The notes under the pieces: generated by a model
The model's database searches: none
Told to the model about the DNA's origin: nothing
Seen by the model: only the letters and a program-made list of their open reading frames with translations
Source: Tsukamurella pulmonis
GTDB taxonomy: Bacteria > Actinomycetota > Actinomycetes > Mycobacteriales > Mycobacteriaceae
NCBI RefSeq assembly: GCF_900103175.1
Contig: NZ_FNLF01000002.1
Location: 4,602,136-4,666,135, forward strand
DNA length: 64,000 nucleotides
Reading direction: 5' to 3'
Translations under genes and position numbers: made by a program
Shown: positions 46,712 to 56,508 of the stretch, in pieces
Position numbering within the stretch: position 1 is the stretch's first letter
Layout of the letters: every line of letters begins with the position of its first letter

Positions 46712-48862
46712 CTAGGCGTGGGTGAGGGTCTCCGCCTCCACGACCGCCGAGTCCGTCACGCGCAGCACCCGGCCGGACGCGATGTCGAAGAACAGGCCGA
46801 TCACCTCGACCCGGCCCGCGGCCACCGCGGCCCGCGCCAGCGGGTGCTCGGCCACCGCAGCCACCTGCACGGCGACGTTGACCAGCGAGAGCTGGTCCGC
46901 GTCGTCGAAGCCGAGGTCGGCGGCGGCGCGGCGCACGGGGTGGCCGGCGCGGAAGGCCTCCGTCGACGGTGCCGCGTGCTCGATCCACCGCTCGATGGTC
47001 GGGGACACCGCCGGTGCGGTGAGCGCGACGCCCATCGCCCCGCACGCCGAGTGCCCGCACACGATGATCTGCCGCACCGCGAGCTGGTCGACGGCGTAGG
47101 CCAGTGACGCCTCGATCGACGGGTCCGTGCCCGCGGGCGGCACCAGGTTGCCCACGTTGCGGACGGTGAACAGGTCACCCGGGCCGCTACCGGTGATGAC
47201 GTTCGGCACCACCCGCGAGTCGGCGCAGGTCAGGAACAGGGCCTCGGGCCGCTGCCCACCGCTGAGCAGGTCGAAGTCGTCGCTGAGCAGCGACGCGTGG
47301 CGCCGGTGGTAGCGGGCGATGCCGTCGGCCAGACCGCCGCGGGCGTGCGCGCGCCAGGGCAGCAGGCCGCGCTCGGCCGGCCGTTCGGTGGCGCGCCGCG
47401 GCGTCACGGTGGCGGCCGCGTCGAGCGCGGCTCCGCCCAGGTCGTCGACGGTGACGGTGCCGCCGGCCGCGCGGTAGCGCCGCGCCCACTCCTGGATCTC
47501 CTCCGCGGCGGCGTTGTCGAGGAAGTCGACGGTCAGCTCGATCGCGACGTCCTGCTCGGGCGGCACCGTGGCGAGCACCCGGGTCAGGCGCGGCAGGGAG
47601 AAGAAGGACAGTGTCCCGTCGACGGTGACGTGCCAGCGCCCGGCGCCGTCGACCTCGGCCACGATGTGGGCCCGCGCCACGCGCCACAGCACGAGCACCA
47701 GCGCGACCACGAGGCCGGCCAGCACGCCCTCGAGCAGGTTCAGGAAGAGCACGCCGCCGATGGTGACGGCGTAGACCAGCAGGTCGCCGGTGCGGCGGGC
47801 GGTGCGGACATGGGAGATCTTCACCAGCTGCACACCGATCACGATGAGCAGGCCCGCGAGCGCGGAGGTCGGGATCTTCTCGACGAGGCCGGACAGCGCG
47901 ACGGAGAAGAGGAGGAGCCACACGCCGTGCAGGACCGCGGACCAGCGGGTGCGCGCCCCGGCCGCGACGTTGGTGGCGCTGCGCACGATGACGCCGGTCA
48001 CGGGCAGGCCGCCGAGCAGGCCGGAGACCGTGTTGGCGGCGCCCTGGCCGACCAGCTCACGATCGAGCTTCGTCTTCGGTCCGTCGTGCATGCGGTCGGT
48101 GGCCACGGCGGAGAGCAGGGACTCGACGCTGGCGATGAGCGCGACGGTGAGCACGCCGAGGGCGACCGCGCCCCAGTTGCCGGTGGGCATCGCGGGCAGC
48201 CCGATCGCGTCGATGATGGAGCCGTTCAACCGGATCCGCTCGACGTTCATCCCGGCGACGAGCGAGAGGACCGTCGCGGCGGTCACGGCGACGAGGGCGC
48301 CGGGGACGCGCCGCCACTGCGCGGGCAGCTTCGGCCAGATCACCATCACCGCGATCACCACGAGGCCCACCGCGAGGTCGGGCCAGTGCAGCGCGCCGAT
48401 CCGCGCGGGCAGGTCCGTGAGGTTCTGCAGCACCGAGCTGCGCGAGGAGCCACCGAGCAGCACGTGCGCCTGTTGGATCACGATGGTCACACCGATGCCC
48501 GCGAGCATGGCGTGCACGACGACCGGCGAGATCGCCAGCGCCGCACGGGCGATCCTGCTCAGGCCGAGGCCGATCTGCACGAGGCCGGCGGCGACGGTGA
48601 TCGCGGTGGTGACCTTCCAGCCGAAGGTCGCGATGAGTTCGGCGACCACCACCGTCAGGCCGGCCGCGGGGCCGCTCACCAGCAGTGGCGAGCCGCCCAG
48701 GAGGCCGCCGACGATGCCGCCGATCACGCCGGCGATGAGCCCCGCCATGAGCGGGGCGCCCGAGGCCAGCGCGATGCCGAGGGACAGCGGTAGTGCGACG
48801 AGGAAGACGACGATCGACGACGGACCGTCGAAACGCGCTATGTCTCTGAGTTTCTCCTGCAT
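46712..48862 (-). CDS. SulP transporter fused to beta-carbonic anhydrase
   Basis: 716 residues. Residues 1-390 form a SulP/SLC26 transporter (SGPAAGLTVVVAELIATFG, LPVTGVIVRSATNVAAGARTRWSAVLHG). Then comes a STAS-like region (LDNAAAEEIQEWARRYRAAG). A beta-class carbonic anhydrase begins near residue 545, with zinc ligands in CADSRV and GHSACG. The fusion suggests bicarbonate transport linked to CO2/bicarbonate conversion; M. tuberculosis Rv3273 has the same architecture. ATG 48862 is used; in-frame GTGs lie 2-3 codons upstream. Confidence 0.93.
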   Translation of the reverse strand: MQEKLRDIARFDGPSSIVVFLVALPLSLGIALASGAPLMAGLIAGVIGGIVGGLLGGSPLLVSGPAAGLTVVVAELIATFGWKVTTAITVAAGLVQIGLGLSRIARAALAISPVVVHAMLAGIGVTIVIQQAHVLLGGSSRSSVLQNLTDLPARIGALHWPDLAVGLVVIAVMVIWPKLPAQWRRVPGALVAVTAATVLSLVAGMNVERIRLNGSIIDAIGLPAMPTGNWGAVALGVLTVALIASVESLLSAVATDRMHDGPKTKLDRELVGQGAANTVSGLLGGLPVTGVIVRSATNVAAGARTRWSAVLHGVWLLLFSVALSGLVEKIPTSALAGLLIVIGVQLVKISHVRTARRTGDLLVYAVTIGGVLFLNLLEGVLAGLVVALVLVLWRVARAHIVAEVDGAGRWHVTVDGTLSFFSLPRLTRVLATVPPEQDVAIELTVDFLDNAAAEEIQEWARRYRAAGGTVTVDDLGGAALDAAATVTPRRATERPAERGLLPWRAHARGGLADGIARYHRRHASLLSDDFDLLSGGQRPEALFLTCADSRVVPNVITGSGPGDLFTVRNVGNLVPPAGTDPSIEASLAYAVDQLAVRQIIVCGHSACGAMGVALTAPAVSPTIERWIEHAAPSTEAFRAGHPVRRAAADLGFDDADQLSLVNVAVQVAAVAEHPLARAAVAAGRVEVIGLFFDIASGRVLRVTDSAVVEAETLTHA

Positions 48863-48941
48863 GGGCACCACTGTGGCGGCGTGGTGTGGCCGCTCCGCCG
48901 CGACGTCGTGAAGGTTCCGTGAAGACGGTCGCGAAACCTCG

Positions 48942-50008
48942 TCACGGCGCCGGGAGCGTGAAGGCGAAGGTCGCGCCGCGGCCCGGGCCGTCGGACTCGA
49001 CCCACATGTGCCCGTCGTGCGCGGTCACGATGGCCCGGCTGATCGTCAGGCCCACCCCGCTGCCGCCGTGGTCGCGATCGCGCGCGATGTCGGTGCGGTA
49101 GAAGCGCTCGAAGATCCACGGCAGATGCTCGGCGGCGATGCCGTCGCCGTGATCGACCACCGCTATCCGGATCCTCCGGTGCGGGATCCCGTCCGCCTCC
49201 AGTTCCACCGTGCCGCCGGGATCGCTGTGCCGCAAGGCGTTCGAGAGCAGGTTCGCCAGCACCTGATCGAGCCGCTGCTGGTCGGCGCGGATGCGCCGCC
49301 GCGCCCCCGGGTCGATGCGCACGCGCAGGTCGACGCCCTTGTCCGCGTACGCGCGGCGCGCGGCCGCGGCCGCCGCCTCGAGCGATTCCGGCACGTCCAC
49401 CGCGCTGGGCCGCAGGTTCAGTGCGCCCTCCTCGGCGTGCGAGACGGCGAGCACGTCGTCGGTGAGACGGGCCAGGCGGGTGGTCTGCGAGCGCAGCATG
49501 GTCAGGGTGGCGGCATCGGGATCGACGACGCCGTCGGCGATCGCCTCCAGGTAGCCGTCGAGAACGCTGACGGGCGTGCGGATCTCGTGCGCGAGGTCCG
49601 CCAGCAGCCGGCGCCGCGACTGATCGGTGTACTCGAGCTGGACCGCCATCTCGTTGAACGCCTCGACGAGCCCGTCGGCCTCGCGGCCGAGCGCGACGGG
49701 TGCCACGCGCACCCCCGGGCGGCCGTCGGCGACCTGACGCGCGGCGCCCTCCAGGCGCGACATGGTGCGGCCCAGCCGGCGGGCGATGAACATGCTGGCC
49801 GCCGCGGAGAAGGCCACCGCGCAACCGAATCCGAGGATCACCGCCAGCAGGTTGACCGAGATGGTCATGTGGTGGCCCACCAGCAGCGGCCAGACCACGA
49901 AGTCGACGATCGCGGTCACCGCGAGGGTTCCCAGGGAGACGGCCATGAGCATGCCGCCGATCCGGCCGCCCATCCCGACCTCCCGAAGATCGCGCGCGAA
50001 CCGAGTCC

Positions 50009-50012
<4 letters not shown>
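48942..50012 (-). CDS. Sensor histidine kinase
   Basis: 356 residues. Two helices (about 17-47 and 53-77) flank almost no extracellular loop, suggesting a membrane or intramembrane signal. A HAMP domain follows (78-130). The phosphorylated His is at about 142 in LAHEIRTPVSV. N box NLLSNALRHS, DHGDGI and GSGVGLTISRAI complete the kinase. Its GTG overlaps the regulator stop by 4 bp. It ends 80 bp from the SulP fusion gene start. Confidence 0.93.
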
Positions 50013-50698
<686 letters not shown>

Positions 50699-50705
50699 CC
50701 TTCAT

Positions 50706-50715
50706 ATAGTAATAT
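50706..50715. promoter_or_regulatory. Overlapping bidirectional -10 elements
   Basis: ATAGTAATAT reads TACTAT on the minus strand (50711-50706), 7 nt before the response-regulator ATG. It reads TAATAT on the plus strand (50710-50715), 6 nt before the ctaG-type GTG. Both transcripts would be leaderless and share a 23-bp gap. Confidence 0.6.
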
Positions 50716-50721
50716 GCGCAT

Positions 50722-51651
50722 GTGCTGATTCCAGATCCACCGGTCGAGGCACCGTCGATCCTGGGCATGCTCGGGTGGGCCCCACCCGCGCTCCCCGTGC
50801 TCCCGCTCGCGGCCGTGCTGGCCGCCGCGCTGTACCTGACCGGCGTGCGCGCGGTGCGGCGGCGCGGCCGACGATGGCCGGCCGCCCGCGTCGCCAGCTT
50901 CCTGCTCGGCTGCCTCGTGCTGGCGGCCGTCACCGGCCTGCGCATCGAGGCCTATTCGTGGCACCTGTTCAGCGCGTTCATGTTCCAGCAGCTCACGCTG
51001 TCGATCCTAGTGCCGCCGCTGCTCGTCGGCGGCGCGCCCGGCGTGCTGCTGCTGCGCGCGACGCCGCACCGCGGGCTCGGCAGGGTGGTGCTCGGCGCCG
51101 CGCTCGGGCTGCTGCGCAGCCGCGTGCCGCGGATCGTGCTGCACTCGGGCTTCACCATCCCGCTGTTCCTGATGAGCTACTACGGCGTGTACCTCGGCGG
51201 GGTGGTGGACGCGATCGGAGACAGTTGGCTCGGGCACACCGCGCTGCAGGTGTTCTTCCTCGGCGCGGGGCTGCTGTTCATCATCCCGATCCTCTCGATC
51301 GGCCCGCTGCCCGGCCGCGACTCCTGGCTCATGCGCTTCTTCGACATCTTCATCGAGATGCCGCTGCACGTGTTCATCGGCGTGATCCTCATGATGGCGA
51401 CCACCCCGATGGTCGGCCTGTTCGCCACTCCCCCGGCCTCATGGGGCGTCGACCCGCTGCGCGATCAGTCCATCGCCGGCGCCCTGGCCTGGTCCTACGG
51501 CGAGCCGATCGCGATGATCACCACGTGCCTGTTCGCGCTGCGCTGGCGCCGGTCCGAGCGGCGCGACGCCGAGCGGGCGGGGGCGGACCGTCGAGAAGAG
51601 GACGAGCGCGAGGCCTACAACGCCTACCTGCGCGAACTGCGCCACCGGTAA
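50722..51651 (+). CDS. CtaG-family (caa3-type) cytochrome c oxidase assembly protein
   Basis: 309 residues with about nine helices. The family pattern is clear: SWHLFSAFMFQQLTLSILVPPLLVGGAP, RIVLHSGFTIPLFLMSYYGVYL, MRFFDIFIEMPLHVFIGVILMMATTPMVG, and DQSIAGALAWSYGEPIAMI with acidic tail. CtaG-type proteins help insert copper into the oxidase or serve as copper-linked membrane proteins. GTG 50722 is leaderless-like. It is followed after 9 bp by the DUF998 gene. Confidence 0.88.
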   Translation: MLIPDPPVEAPSILGMLGWAPPALPVLPLAAVLAAALYLTGVRAVRRRGRRWPAARVASFLLGCLVLAAVTGLRIEAYSWHLFSAFMFQQLTLSILVPPLLVGGAPGVLLLRATPHRGLGRVVLGAALGLLRSRVPRIVLHSGFTIPLFLMSYYGVYLGGVVDAIGDSWLGHTALQVFFLGAGLLFIIPILSIGPLPGRDSWLMRFFDIFIEMPLHVFIGVILMMATTPMVGLFATPPASWGVDPLRDQSIAGALAWSYGEPIAMITTCLFALRWRRSERRDAERAGADRREEDEREAYNAYLRELRHR

Positions 51652-51660
51652 CCTGGGCCC

Positions 51661-52407
51661 ATGCGCCGCGCCCGCCTCATCCTGCTCGCAGGCACGGTGC
51701 TCTACTCGGCTTGGCTGATCGCACCGCTGCTCGGTTCACGGCTGAGTCCGCTGTACTCCTACGTCAGCGAGGCCGGCGCCGCCGGGCAGCCGAACGCGGC
51801 GTTCTTCCGCGCCACCGACCTGCTCGCCGGTACGGCCTTCGTCGTGGCGGCGGCCCTCGCCCTCCGCGCCGCGCGGCCCGTGCCCCGCCTCGCGCTGATC
51901 GCCCTCGCCGGCCTCCTGATCCTCGGCGCGGCCACCATGGGCGACGCGCTGCTCCCCCTCTCCTGCACCCCCACCGCCGACGCCGCCTGCGCCGCCCGCG
52001 AGAGCTCCGGACTGGTGCCGTGGACGCACGTCGGGCACGCGGTCTCGTCGGGCATCGCCGGCTTCGGCGGCGTCGTCGCCGTGCTCGGGTGGGGGCTGTG
52101 GCGCCGCTCCGGCGCGGACGGTCGCACGCCGGGGTTCGACGGTGCGCGGCTCGCCCTCGGCCTGGGCGCGCTGCACCTCCTGGCGACCGCGTGGACGCTG
52201 GCCGCGATGCTCGAGCCCGCGCTCTACCTTGGCCTGGCGCAGCGGACCCAGGTCCTCACGCTCACGCTGTGGCTGGCGCTCCTCGCGAGCTCGCCTCGCG
52301 CTCAGCGGCACGCAGCACCGACTCCAGCAGGCCGGGATACGCCGCGTTCACCTCGTCGATCAGCAGCAGCTGCCGGGCCGTCGCGCCCAGATCGTCGCGC
52401 CGGGTGA
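51661..52407 (+). CDS. DUF998 family membrane protein
   Basis: 248 residues with about six helices (1-200). LLGSRLSPLYSYVSEAGAAGQPNAAFFRATDLLAG is the DUF998 opening. The last 48 residues are polar, Arg/Pro/Ala-rich and encoded antisense to the arsR gene (146-bp convergent overlap), so the tail may be read-through. ATG follows TAACCT (51649-51654) by 6 nt; that -10 includes the stop codon of the ctaG-type gene. The function is unknown. Confidence 0.78.
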   Translation: MRRARLILLAGTVLYSAWLIAPLLGSRLSPLYSYVSEAGAAGQPNAAFFRATDLLAGTAFVVAAALALRAARPVPRLALIALAGLLILGAATMGDALLPLSCTPTADAACAARESSGLVPWTHVGHAVSSGIAGFGGVVAVLGWGLWRRSGADGRTPGFDGARLALGLGALHLLATAWTLAAMLEPALYLGLAQRTQVLTLTLWLALLASSPRAQRHAAPTPAGRDTPRSPRRSAAAAGPSRPDRRAG

Positions 52408-52588
52408 GCCCCGCCTCGCGCAGCACCTTGAAGTGGTGGCTGGCGGTCGCCTTGGTCACGCCGTCGTAGAGCTCCGCACAGGCCAAGGGGCGCTGCTCGC
52501 GATGCAGGCGGCGCACCATCTCCAGGCGCACCGGATCGGCCAGCGCGCTGAGCACGGCGTGCAGCGGGACGGCGGGGGCGTCGGTCAT
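52262..52588 (-). CDS. ArsR-family repressor
   Basis: 108 residues. The winged HTH is DPVRLEMVRRLHREQRPLACAELYDGVTKATASHHFKVLREAGLTRR (residues 18-65). No Cys pair typical of metal sensors is present apart from one Cys, so it likely senses something else. It is divergent from an MFS transporter with a 20-bp perfect palindrome between them. The 3' half overlaps the DUF998 gene antisense. Confidence 0.9.
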   Translation of the reverse strand: MTDAPAVPLHAVLSALADPVRLEMVRRLHREQRPLACAELYDGVTKATASHHFKVLREAGLTRRDDLGATARQLLLIDEVNAAYPGLLESVLRAAEREASSRGAPATA

Positions 52589-52612
52589 GATTCTCGTTCC
52601 CTGAGATAACGG

Positions 52613-52668
52613 TTTGATCTTCGTCGAACCGGGTGTACTGTGGCGATCGGTTCGACGATCGTCGAACC
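52613..52668 (+). promoter_or_regulatory. MFS promoter and ArsR operator (20-bp palindrome)
   Basis: TTTGAT (52613-52618) and TACTGT (52636-52641) with a 17-bp spacer form a promoter for the MFS gene. The perfect palindrome GGTTCGACGATCGTCGAACC at 52649-52668 covers the predicted start site. A related half-site TTCGTCGAACC overlaps the spacer (52620-52630). Repression of the MFS gene by the adjacent ArsR is strongly suggested. Confidence 0.75.
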
Positions 52669-52692
52669 ACCACCGTACACCCGGAGGTCCGG

Positions 52693-53910
52693 ATGAGCCT
52701 GGCGCAGCCGATCACGGCGCCGTCGACCCATGTCCACCCGCAGCGCTGGTCCTTCGCCCTCCTGCTCACGCTGCTCGCGCTGGCCCTCGGAGTCTCCGGG
52801 CTGCCGTCACCGCTGTACCCGCTCTACCAGGAGCAATGGCATCTGTCGGCGCTGTCGACCACGGTCGTCTTCGCGGTCTACGCGATCGGAGCGCTCGGTG
52901 CGGCGCTGACCGTCGGGCCGATCTCGGACGCCATCGGCCGCAAGCCCGTGCTGCTCGCGGCCGTCGGCACGATCCTCGTCGGCCTGCTGCTGTTCCTCTT
53001 CGCGGGCGCCGAATGGCAGCTGATCCTCGCGCGGTTCCTGCACGGCGCGGCCATCGGCTCGATCACCGTGGTCGCCGGGGCGGCCCTGCTCGACGTCCGG
53101 CCCACCGACGGTGCGCGCAACGGCATGCTGTCCGGCGTCGCGCTCAACGTGGGCATCGCCGCCACCGCGCTCGGCGCCGCGGCCGTGGCCCAGTACGCGC
53201 CGCACCCGCTGCGCACGCCGTTCGTGACGATGGGCGTCGTGGTGCTCGCGATCCTGCTCGGCGTGATCGCGCTGATCGAACCGCACGTCGAGCGCACCGG
53301 GGCGCGCGTGCGACTGAGCCGCCCCAGCGTGCCCGGGGAGATCACCGCCGACTTCTGGTTCTCCGGGATCGGCATCGTCACGGCGTGGTCGGTGCTCGGC
53401 GTCTTCCTCAGCCTCTACCCCGCGCTGGTGCAGCACGTGACCGGGCACCGCTCGGTGATCTTCACCGGCGGCCTGGTGGCCGTGATGGCCCTGGCGTCGG
53501 CGATCTCGCAGTTCATCGGCGGGCGGTACCCGGCCAAGCCGACCGCGATCGTCGGCGACATCGGCCTCGCCGCCTCCCTGGCGCTGGCCGTGATCGCCGT
53601 GAACTACGGCCACACCTGGCTCATCGCACTCGACACGATCCTGCTCGGCGCCACCTTCGGCCTCGCCTTCGGCGGCTCGCTGCGCCACCTCGGGTCGGTC
53701 GCGCCCGCGCACGCCCGCGGCCAGGTGATGAGCGCGTACTACCTGCTCGGCTACCTCGCGATGGGCGTGCCCACCGTGATCGCCGGCTACCTCGCCACGC
53801 AGTACAGCACCGCCACGATCTTCCCGTGGTTCGCCGCCGCCGTCGCCGCCGCCTGCCTGGGTGCCGCCGCGATCGGCCTGCGGGGTCGACGGTCCGCCGT
53901 CACCCCGTAG
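52693..53910 (+). CDS. MFS transporter
   Basis: 405 residues, twelve helices. Motif A is GPISDAIGRKPVLL (loop 2-3), and FLHGAAIGSITVVAGAALLDV is the helix-4 region. The N- and C-halves are separated by a polar loop near residue 200. GGAGG lies 5 nt before ATG 52693, which is preferred over a TTG/GTG further upstream inside the operator. Its substrate is unknown. Control by the divergent ArsR is likely. Confidence 0.92.
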   Translation: MSLAQPITAPSTHVHPQRWSFALLLTLLALALGVSGLPSPLYPLYQEQWHLSALSTTVVFAVYAIGALGAALTVGPISDAIGRKPVLLAAVGTILVGLLLFLFAGAEWQLILARFLHGAAIGSITVVAGAALLDVRPTDGARNGMLSGVALNVGIAATALGAAAVAQYAPHPLRTPFVTMGVVVLAILLGVIALIEPHVERTGARVRLSRPSVPGEITADFWFSGIGIVTAWSVLGVFLSLYPALVQHVTGHRSVIFTGGLVAVMALASAISQFIGGRYPAKPTAIVGDIGLAASLALAVIAVNYGHTWLIALDTILLGATFGLAFGGSLRHLGSVAPAHARGQVMSAYYLLGYLAMGVPTVIAGYLATQYSTATIFPWFAAAVAAACLGAAAIGLRGRRSAVTP

Positions 53911-53994
53911 GGCGGGGCGCACCGCGCCCACGGGACCAGCGCCGCGACCGGTGGCGCCACAGACCACCGGCGCGTGCTCCGCGGGGCCGCGCGA

Positions 53995-55329
53995 TCAGTT
54001 GCCGGGAGTCTCGACGTCCGGCGCGTCCGACGGCGGCACCGCCGACGGCGAAGGCGCCGCGGGGGTGGTCTCGGCGTCACCCTGCTCCCCCGGCGGCAGC
54101 GCGCCGCCGGCGACCCAGGTGGCCCAAGGCACCGACCAGTCGCCGTTCTGCCACTGCTCGAGCGGGGGCCCACCGGTGTTGCGGACCTCCACGACATCGC
54201 CCGGCTGCGAGAGGCCGAAGAACCACTGCGCGTTCGCGGGGCTCAGGTTGAGGCAGCCGTGCGATTCGTTGCGCACGCCCTGCGCGCCGATGTTGTCGAG
54301 CGCGTGCAGGTAGATCCCGTCGTTACTGATCCGCGTGGCCCAGCCGATGGTCTGCTTGTAGCCCAGCCGCGAGTTGATCGGCAGGCCGTAGGTGGACGAG
54401 TCCATGACCACGGGGTTCGCCTTGTCGAGCACGGTGTAGACGCCGCGCTGGGTCCAGAAGTGCAGCGTGGTGCCGTTGACGACCTCGTTGCCGCCCTGCC
54501 CCATCGACGTGGGCATCGAGCGCACCATCTGCCCGCCCACGAAGACCTGCACCTGCTTGGTGTTGTCGTCGGCGATGGAGACGTGCGACTCGCCGATCGA
54601 GAACGAGATGGCGATGTCCTTCTCGCCCCACAGCCCGGGGCTGACCTCCTTGCCGAAGGCGTTCACCTCGATCGCGACCTTCGTGCCCGACGGGTAGTAG
54701 TCCTTGGGCCGCCACGCCACGGTCTTGTCGGTGGTCCACATCCACGCCCCCTCCAGGGCCGGGGTGGTGGTGACCTTGAGCAGCTTCTGGGCCATGGCCC
54801 GGTCCTTGATCGGCTCATCGAAGTGCACGACCGCGACCTGCCCGACGCCGTACACGGCACCGTCGGTGAGCGACATCCCGCCCGTGTTCTCGAAGTACGG
54901 CGCCGTCTTGTTCGTGTCGTCGACCTTGACCGTGGAGAACACCGCGCGCTTCTCGCGCTGCTGGCCCAGCGTCTCGTACTTCGCGACGAGCGTGTAGTCG
55001 CCGTTGTACTCGAGCGGCTGCGACGCCTTCCAGGTCAGCATGTCCGTCGACAGCTTCCCCTCGACGACGGTGCCCTTCGCGTCGGTCAGCACGACCGATC
55101 CCAGCACGGCCTTCGCGATCGTCACCGTGACCGGCGTGATCGGGCTGATCGCCTGCGCACCGTCGACCGGCGCGAAAGTGACCTCCGCGGGATCCTTCGG
55201 CGGCGTCGACGGACCCGCGCTCGTATCACTACCGGTCAGGTCGCCGATCGTGCAGCCGGCGGCCACCAGCGGCACCGCCGCGGCGGCGCCGACCAGGACC
55301 GCGCGCCGGCCGACGCGCTCGTTGAACAT
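53995..55329 (-). CDS. L,D-transpeptidase lipoprotein (LdtMt2-like)
   Basis: 444 residues. An RR-containing signal ends in the lipobox VAAGC. Immunoglobulin-like domains occupy about 45-260 (VSPITPVTVTIAK, MLTWKASQPLEYNGDYTL). The YkuD catalytic domain follows with HALDNIGAQGVRNESHGCLNLSP, whose Cys forms 3-3 cross-links in peptidoglycan. A Pro/Ala-rich tail of about 45 residues ends the protein. ATG 55329 is set by GGAG 5 nt upstream. A poorly conserved longer N-terminus from 55386 is unlikely. Confidence 0.92.
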   Translation of the reverse strand: MFNERVGRRAVLVGAAAAVPLVAAGCTIGDLTGSDTSAGPSTPPKDPAEVTFAPVDGAQAISPITPVTVTIAKAVLGSVVLTDAKGTVVEGKLSTDMLTWKASQPLEYNGDYTLVAKYETLGQQREKRAVFSTVKVDDTNKTAPYFENTGGMSLTDGAVYGVGQVAVVHFDEPIKDRAMAQKLLKVTTTPALEGAWMWTTDKTVAWRPKDYYPSGTKVAIEVNAFGKEVSPGLWGEKDIAISFSIGESHVSIADDNTKQVQVFVGGQMVRSMPTSMGQGGNEVVNGTTLHFWTQRGVYTVLDKANPVVMDSSTYGLPINSRLGYKQTIGWATRISNDGIYLHALDNIGAQGVRNESHGCLNLSPANAQWFFGLSQPGDVVEVRNTGGPPLEQWQNGDWSVPWATWVAGGALPPGEQGDAETTPAAPSPSAVPPSDAPDVETPGN

Positions 55330-55366
55330 GCTCACTCCGTCGTCCCCTCGCTGATTACATGCAAGT

Positions 55367-56008
55367 CTAACGATGAGTGCCGACATCCCCGTCCGCGTAA
55401 CGCTCCCGATGCATCGCCGAGGACAGCGGGCGGCGCTCGCGCCACCCGAATCGTTCCAGGTCAGGGACCGTCTGCAGGGCCGTCACCGGCCCCACGCACA
55501 GCCACGCCACGATGTGGACGTGCTCGGGCACACCGACCAGATCGCGCAGGAAGGGCTCCTGATAGAAGGACACCCAGCCGACCCCGACGCCCTCGGCCGT
55601 CGCCGCCAGCCACAGGTTCTGGATGGCGAGCGCCACCGACAGGTGGCCGGTCTCGTCGATCGTGTGCCGGCCCAGGATGTGGGTGCCCCCGCGGGTCGGG
55701 TCGTAGGTCACCACGACGCCCGTCCGGGAGGACTCGATGCCCTCGATGACGATGGGGTTGAAGGTGTCCTTGCGATCCTCGGGCAGCGACCGCGCGAAGT
55801 CCTCGCGGCACTCGCCGACGTGCCCGGCGAAGCGCGCCAGCGTCTCCGGGTCCTGGACCACGACGAAGTCCCAGGGCTGGGTGTTGCCGACGCTCGGCGC
55901 CCGGTGCGCGGCGTCGAGGATGCGCAGCAACCGCTCCTCGTCGATGCGCTCGCCGGAGAACTCGTTGCGCACGTCGCGGCGGCGCAGGATCGCCTCGAAC
56001 ACGTCCAT
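55367..56008 (-). CDS. bluB: BluB-like 5,6-dimethylbenzimidazole synthase / nitroreductase
   Basis: 213 residues. The sequence FEAILRRRDVRNEFSGERIDEERLLRILDAAHRAPSVGNTQPWDFVVV matches BluB, the flavin-destructase that makes the lower ligand of vitamin B12 from FMN. GRHTIDETGHLSVALAIQNLWLAATAEGVGVGWVSFYQEPFLRDLVGVP continues the match. It lies in an operon with a GNAT gene (TGATG overlap). Other cobalamin genes are not in the window, so a general nitroreductase role remains possible. Confidence 0.82.
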   Translation of the reverse strand: MDVFEAILRRRDVRNEFSGERIDEERLLRILDAAHRAPSVGNTQPWDFVVVQDPETLARFAGHVGECREDFARSLPEDRKDTFNPIVIEGIESSRTGVVVTYDPTRGGTHILGRHTIDETGHLSVALAIQNLWLAATAEGVGVGWVSFYQEPFLRDLVGVPEHVHIVAWLCVGPVTALQTVPDLERFGWRERRPLSSAMHRERYADGDVGTHR

Positions 56009-56508
56009 CAGGCGGCGCCCGGCTCCGCGCTGTCGGCCAGCGCGCCCAGCGCGTCGCCGGTGAGCCGCTGCGTGGTCCACTCGTCCATCGGGACGGCGCC
56101 GATCGCGCGGTAGAAGCCGATGGCGGGCGCGTTCCAGTCGAGGACGGTCCATTCCAGGCGCGCGTAGCCGTTCTCCCGGCACTCCTGCGCCAACGCGGCG
56201 AGCAGCTTCTTGCCGTGGCCGCCCCCGCGGGCGCCGGGCCGGACGTAGAGGTCCTCGAGCCAGATGCCGTGCGTGCCGGTCCAGGTGGAGAAAGTGCGGA
56301 AGTAGACGGCCATCCCGACGACGCTCTCGCCGTCGGGCCCCGGCTCGGCCGCGATGCGCGCGAAGACCGCGGGCGCGGGACCGAAGAGCGCGGCGTGCAG
56401 CTGTTCGGCGGTCGCGACGGCGGAATCCGGCTCCTTCTCGTACGCGGCCAGCTCGGCGATCATGGTCAGGATCTCGGGCACGTCGGCCGGGGTGGCGGGG
56501 CGGATCAC
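56008..56508 (-). CDS. GNAT-family N-acetyltransferase
   Basis: 166 residues. It begins VIRPATPADVPEILTMIAELAAYEKEPDS, typical of the diamine/spermidine acetyltransferase-like branch. The acetyl-CoA loop is ARGGGHGKKLLAALAQ, preceded by GIWLEDLYVRP, and WTVLDWNAPAIGFYRAIGAVPMDEWTTQRL follows. GTG 56508 overlaps the TetR stop (GTGA), and the stop overlaps the bluB start. The acceptor substrate is unknown. Confidence 0.9.
   Translation of the reverse strand: MIRPATPADVPEILTMIAELAAYEKEPDSAVATAEQLHAALFGPAPAVFARIAAEPGPDGESVVGMAVYFRTFSTWTGTHGIWLEDLYVRPGARGGGHGKKLLAALAQECRENGYARLEWTVLDWNAPAIGFYRAIGAVPMDEWTTQRLTGDALGALADSAEPGAA

Noticed and set aside
52693..53910. Start of the MFS gene at 52633
   Set aside because: That start would lie upstream of the operator and promoter start site; ATG 52693 has GGAGG.
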